Positions 60,069-64,000 of a stretch of 64,000 bases of DNA are shown here, piece by piece. The position numbers and the translations under genes are program-made. The notes below the pieces were generated by a model that was not told where the DNA came from, ran no database searches, and saw only the letters and a program-made list of their open reading frames with translations. Positions within the stretch are counted from its first letter, which is position 1. Every line of letters begins with the position of its first letter. This stretch comes from Sclerodactyla briareus (lineage: Eukaryota > Echinodermata > Holothuroidea > Dendrochirotida > Sclerodactylidae). The stretch covers positions 124,001 through 188,000 of the forward strand of contig JAODTK010000888.1 in assembly GCA_026419785.1 (NCBI GenBank). Reading direction: 5' to 3'.

Positions 60069-61851
60069 TCACCTCCTCGCACTCTCCTCTAACAGTGCTC
60101 TGGAGAGATTCCTGCTCAGTCCCAGCTGTAGTAGCTCCATCTTCTCCTTCTCTAGTTCAATATCTCCCTGATGTTGAGCGGAAAATGAAAAAGACAACAG
60201 GTATAACTGTATCTGCTGTGTTGTAAGCCTATTGCTTTATACAGCTCACTACTGCATAGGGACCATGCCGCGCACTGACATATATCCAGGTAAGACTAGG
60301 TATGTAACTATGTAGGGGGCTTGGCTAGACTCGCATCAGGCCTCGTCCTACCTCTTGACTGTTCTGGAATTCTCTACAGTACTGAGAAATGGGTTGAAAA
60401 CAATGACTTGGTTGCATTATTGCCCTATTATTGGCTGTGTTTTGTTGCGGTACTGGAGATTGGGATATATTGCTATGCTGAAAAACATTGGCCTCTTTGC
60501 AGATGCTCTCTTGACTGTATTCATCAGATGGTGTCATACGAGGATTAGGGTAATCACAGCTTGGTCGTGTTACCCTGACTCGTCTTTATTTTATTTTTAT
60601 TTTCCAATTAAGCTGTTTTATGCTTGCTGCAATCCTGAGAGGCATCTCCATGATTAATATGTTGGTTTCAAGGAGGAGGGGAGTGGGGTAACATGACCTC
60701 CACCCAGCAAGAGATGCCACCAAAATCTGGATTAGTTGGGCGGGCCAGCCATACAACACACAACATGTGGAGGTTATACAGATTCTACTGAAAGTAGTGC
60801 TGGTGAATGCCCAGGCATGAATATTCATACAGAGAGGAAACCTGGCTCATGGATAGAAGATGAACAATATAGGCTCAAATACAACACCAACTGGCAGAGG
60901 ATATAGCAAGCTAGCTTGGTAAACACCGACACTGCTAGAAGCATTCCAAGGTCTGCAAACACAAACTGGCAGAGGATATAGAGGGTTGTCTCAGTAATAA
61001 CTAACCCTGCAAGAAGTATTCCCAAGTATACTAACACAACTAGCAGAGAATATAGAGGGCTGTCTCAGCAACACTGACACTGAAAGATATATTCCCAGGT
61101 TAACAAACACCAATTGGCAGAGGATATGGAGGATTGTCTCAGTAAACACTGACACTGCAAGATATATTCCCAGTTATACAAACTCAACTGGCAGAGGATA
61201 TAGAGGGTTGTCTCAGTAAACACTGACACTGCAAGATATATTCCCAGGTTAACAAACACCAATTGGCAGAGGATATGGAGGGTTGTCTCAGTAAACACTG
61301 ACACTGCAAGACACATTCCCAGTTATACAAACTCACTGGCAGAGGATAAAGAAGGTTGTCTCAGTAAACACTGATACTGCAGGAAGTAATCCCAGGTATA
61401 AAAAAACACCAACTGGCAGAGCATATAAGAAGTTTTTGCAGTATACACCTGATACTTAAAGAAACATATTTTTGAGGACATTTGCTTCAGATCTTGTTAG
61501 CTGTGCTATTGGAATACAAGCTGGTTCTCGAACTAGTATCTCGCTTGTTGAGCAACACCCCCTCCCCCCCGTCCTACACCCCCCCCCCCCCCCGTCCTTT
61601 AAAATCAGTTGTCTCATACAGCAGACAGAAAATACCCAAGACACACTGGATCACATTGAAGTGAGCTGAGACCAAGCAACCCCACTTACCATGCTCTTTG
61701 TTGGGAGTATTTCCCGGACATATTCCTCTGATTGGTACCACTTTATTAGGTTCTCCTTGAACATCAGTAGCTGGCTGGTCTGTCTACTGGAAACACTACA
61801 ACATCGAGCTCCAGTAATGGCAGGGCATCCCCTAACAGCATTAGCATAAAC
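60069..61851 (-). CDS. Gene X, last two exons of an unrecognised minus-strand gene
   Basis: Two splice-bounded exons joined in phase 0. The upstream exon is 61690-61851 (162 bases, 54 codons). In gene orientation it is preceded by TTTCTTTTCAG| and followed by |GTAAGTGG. It begins 'VYANAVRGCPAITGARCC' and ends 'YVREILPTKSM'. The last exon is 60069-60167, after CTCAACATCAG|. It encodes 'GDIELEKEKMELLQLGLS', an amphipathic helix or short coiled coil, and ends 'EESARR' with TGA. Both are fully open with consensus splice sites, so I consider this a real host gene. I do not recognise the family. The first exon's acceptor region is tandemly duplicated upstream (61934-62330) and the intron is full of a 75-bp minisatellite. 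The 5' exons were not found. Confidence 0.6.
60885..61450. repeat. 75-bp minisatellite, about 7 copies, in gene X intron
   Basis: The unit includes ACACTGACACTGCAAGATAT, 'ATTCCCAGGTTAACAAACAC', 'CAATTGGCAGAGGATAT' and 'GGAGGGTTGTCTCAGTAA'. Spacing is about 70-76 bases. Because 75 is divisible by 3, minus-strand frames remain open and give a repeated 'LAVSVFTETTLYILCQL', but this is an array artefact rather than a protein. Confidence 0.9.
61560..61602. repeat. C-rich tract in gene X intron
   Basis: Broken C runs, including about 15 consecutive C near 61579-61593. Confidence 0.9.
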
Positions 61852-62335
61852 CTGAAAAGAAACAAGACATCAACCAACCATGATAACATACATGATGTAG
61901 GGAGATGCCAGGGAAGCAGGAGACCGGCTCTAGCTGGCTGGTCTGTCTACTAGAGAACACAACAACATCAAGCTCCAGTAATGGCAGGGCATCCCCTAAC
62001 AGCATTAGCATAAACCTGAAAAGAAACGAGACATTACCCCACCATGATAACTAACATGATGTATGGAGATGACAAGGGAAGGAGAGGGAAAATAGACACT
62101 AGCTGGCTGGACTGTCCACAGGGGAGAACACTACAACAAGTTCAGTAATGGTGGCCTGGGTAGCACCTATACTATTAGCACTAAACCCGAGAGAGCAGAC
62201 AGTCACCTTCATGATAACAACATAAGAGGGAAAAATCAGAGGCAAGGAAACGAGACAAACCAATCTAAACTGGCTGAATGTTCATGGGAGAACCTACAAG
62301 CACAGTAATGGCAGTTCGAAGAATTAATAGACACG
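61771..62335. repeat. ~165-bp tandem duplication of the gene X exon start, 4 copies
   Basis: Units start with CTGGCTGG at ~61771, 61934 and 62103, and a degenerate fourth at ~62268. Each contains the first ~80-95 bases of the 61690-61851 exon plus its acceptor and flanking intron. Copy 2 (to 62015) keeps TTTCTTTTCAG and reads the same first 15 codons, then TGA. Copy 3 has lost the AG. Copies 3 and 4 are increasingly diverged. Confidence 0.85.
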
Positions 62336-62720
62336 GTATCAGTGACACTTGGCGACCACATATACCGGGTTCTAAATCCAGCGTCACAGGACTTTTTTTT
62401 CCAGGTGACGGATTTGCAGTAGCGATGGGGGAGGTCTTGGTTTTCACTTCATGGTTCGGCGTAAAGAGTGACTTTCTGTGGTTCTGGATTTTGTTACGAG
62501 CTATTTACAAAAAGTCTCTTTGGCGGCTGGCAAGCGTCACGTTTAACTTGAACTTTCGCTCCTCCGGTTCCGAGAAAGTGGTCTGGTCCTGGTAGTTCAC
62601 TGTTTGGTGGGGACATAAAATGGGGGTCTCGGGAGCGGTGGGAATGTTCACCCTGCTTCGATATCCCTGAGCCTGGTCGGGGTGGACAGTAAAATTGTCA
62701 CCAGTGCTCATCCAGGATCA
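62270..62720. repeat. Dispersed repeat R3, copy 2
   Basis: The partner of 54440-54910 with the same block order. The minus strand has open frames ('TTFSEPEERKFKLNVTLAS') that look more regular than chance, suggesting the family once carried coding sequence, but no known protein was recognised. Its left edge overlaps the fourth exon-duplication unit. Confidence 0.55.
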
Positions 62721-62724
62721 ATAC

Positions 62725-63350
62725 AGCCTCAGAATTAAACAGTGATTTATCACCACCCCAGACTGCCAATTTGGGAGATTAGCCACCACTCAACATCCGA
62801 TCTTGCGTGCCTACGTTTAGCTTTCAAAGAGGATTTCCTCTACGCCCGGTTACCAAAATATACTATATCTCAAACGTGTGCGTATGACACTTGACAAGTG
62901 GATCAGGTATTAACACATTTCGCAAATTTCTCTTGTTTTCCTTATTTATTTAGCATACATTGAATGCTAGACTGATTACACTTTCTCCTTTCTGTACACC
63001 CGATTTGAAATTTATTGTTGAACACCTTTATGTACCCCCGATTAAATTATATTGTTGAACAACAAGGGAGTAATAATGTGAAGTTTCTCAAAGATCACAG
63101 TTACTCCATTTAAATACTGTGGCGGATTGACCGAGCATAACAGAATTTGACACAAATGCCAGCACGGGGGGACAATGATGCATGCGCAGGTGCTATCTCG
63201 GACTTGCTATACTGGGGCTGGGAAATGTAGATAAGTAGGTGAAGTTTTTTTTTGTTCAAAACAAGATTAAGGTCATTAAAGATGCAAGGTTACTTAATCG
63301 TGTTTCAGAGTGTAGTGGTGGGTAGGTTATCACCCTTGTAGATGAGGCAT
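62725..63350. other. Spacer downstream of gene Y
   Basis: No exon seen. AATAAATAA in gene orientation (TTATTTATT on the plus strand near 62943-62951) could be a polyadenylation signal for gene Y. Confidence 0.4.
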
Positions 63351-63351
63351 G

Positions 63352-63706
63352 TCACCACTGAGTGAAGTTTTCAACCATTTCCTTCATCTTGTTCTCCACC
63401 ACTCCAGCAATTTCATTTGTCTTAGAACCGCAACATCTGCAGAATTGAAGGCCATGTAAATCAGCAAGTAAGTGAATTTCCGAAGAATTTATACAACATG
63501 CGGATATCTTCCACCACTCGCATTCCCCCTCATGAAGTAATCATACCTATCACATACATTATCATTTACTGCATAGTGGAGCCACTCTACGTCACTAAGA
63601 CCAGAGAATACTCACTGTTTAGGGGCAAGTTTGCTTCTAATAAGAGAGGAGAAGCCTCCAGCCTCAGTGATTTCTCCATTCTCATAGAGGTCAAAAAATG
63701 GAAACT
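63352..63706 (-). CDS. Gene Y, last two exons of an unrecognised minus-strand gene (5' part outside the window)
   Basis: The upstream exon is 63616-63706 (91 bases), bounded in gene orientation by AAATACAG| and |GTGAGTAT. It reads 'FPFFDLYENGEITEAGGF' and then 'SSLIRSKLAPK'. A split codon (CA|A, Gln) joins it to the last exon, 63352-63436, after TTCTGCAG|, which reads 'CCGSKTNEIAGVV' and 'ENKMKEMVENFTQW', then TGA. Splice phases agree and both exons are fully open, so this is very likely a real gene. The C-terminal half is a charged helix following a vicinal Cys-Cys. I do not recognise the family. Upstream exons should lie beyond ~63.75 kb; none could be placed confidently in the remaining bases. 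Confidence 0.62.
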
Positions 63707-63709
63707 CTG

Positions 63710-64000
63710 TATTTAGCTGCACGGGAAACACATTACAGGTTCGTTTCAGACGGGGTCTCAGTGGTTTCCCTTCTTTCAATAGGAATGTTAGAGTATCACA
63801 TTATCTCCCTATGGTCATCAGTTTTTACTCGAACAAATGTTAAGAACCCCTTTTGCTCTATTCTTCTATTTAGGGTTTTTTTTTTTAACTATTAGGTTTG
63901 GAGTAAGCACATTTTACCTAAGCAAGATGAAATGTTCATCTAAGCAAGTTAAAAAAGTTTCTTCAAGTGACCGATGAAAACATTCTTTGCAGTTCGTGCA
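63710..64000. other. Right edge, probable gene Y intron
   Basis: AT-rich with a T10 run near 63877-63888. No exon identified. Confidence 0.35.

Noticed and set aside
60825-61316. Repeated hydrophobic minus-strand frames (LAVSVFTETTLYILCQL)
   Set aside because: Artefact of the 75-bp minisatellite in the gene X intron.

Overview
This is a gene-poor, repeat-rich animal nuclear sequence. It has split genes with GT-AG introns, many microsatellites and minisatellites, long G and C homopolymers, CR1-like and Jockey-like LINE fragments and small inverted-repeat DNA elements. A nine-exon clan-2 cytochrome P450 layout, expanded LRAT-domain genes and short elements beginning near GGCGTAC suggest a marine invertebrate, most likely a deuterostome (echinoderm, hemichordate or lancelet). 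That assignment is inference; no species-diagnostic sequence was recognised. There is no prokaryotic-type operon, CRISPR array or convincing intact tRNA or rRNA gene.

Layout. 0.7-1.2 kb: a degraded LINE 3' end running into a TCTA array. 1.6-8.0 kb (+): a split gene made of repeated ubiquitin-binding-like helical modules, one per symmetric phase-1 exon, followed by two LRAT-type domains. The first keeps the Asn-Cys-Glu-His-Phe active-site motif; the second has lost it. A 33-bp minisatellite follows its stop codon. 8.3-28 kb: no recognisable host gene. It holds three repeat families, a CR1-like LINE fragment, paired 0.7-0.8 kb inverted-repeat elements and a ~300-bp tandem repeat. 28.2-38.7 kb and 41.3-56.1 kb (+): two head-to-tail copies of one nine-exon P450 gene. 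The upstream copy (A) is clearly dead: broken frames, two lost splice acceptors and no haem cysteine. The downstream copy (B) keeps every splice site and the haem motif but shows single-base frame breaks in several exons. LINEs, a GC-rich inverted repeat and long homopolymers have inflated the introns. 56.4-62.7 kb: a cluster of unrelated tandem repeats surrounding the 3' end of a minus-strand gene (X), including a fourfold tandem duplication of one exon's splice-acceptor region. 63.35 kb to the right edge (-): the last two exons of a second minus-strand gene (Y), which runs off the window.

Almost every conserved coding segment carries one-base indels. Some must be real decay (P450 A). The same pattern in P450 B and the LRAT gene, where splice sites and motifs are conserved, could equally be consensus errors from an indel-prone assembly. 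That ambiguity is the main caveat on calling any gene here functional.
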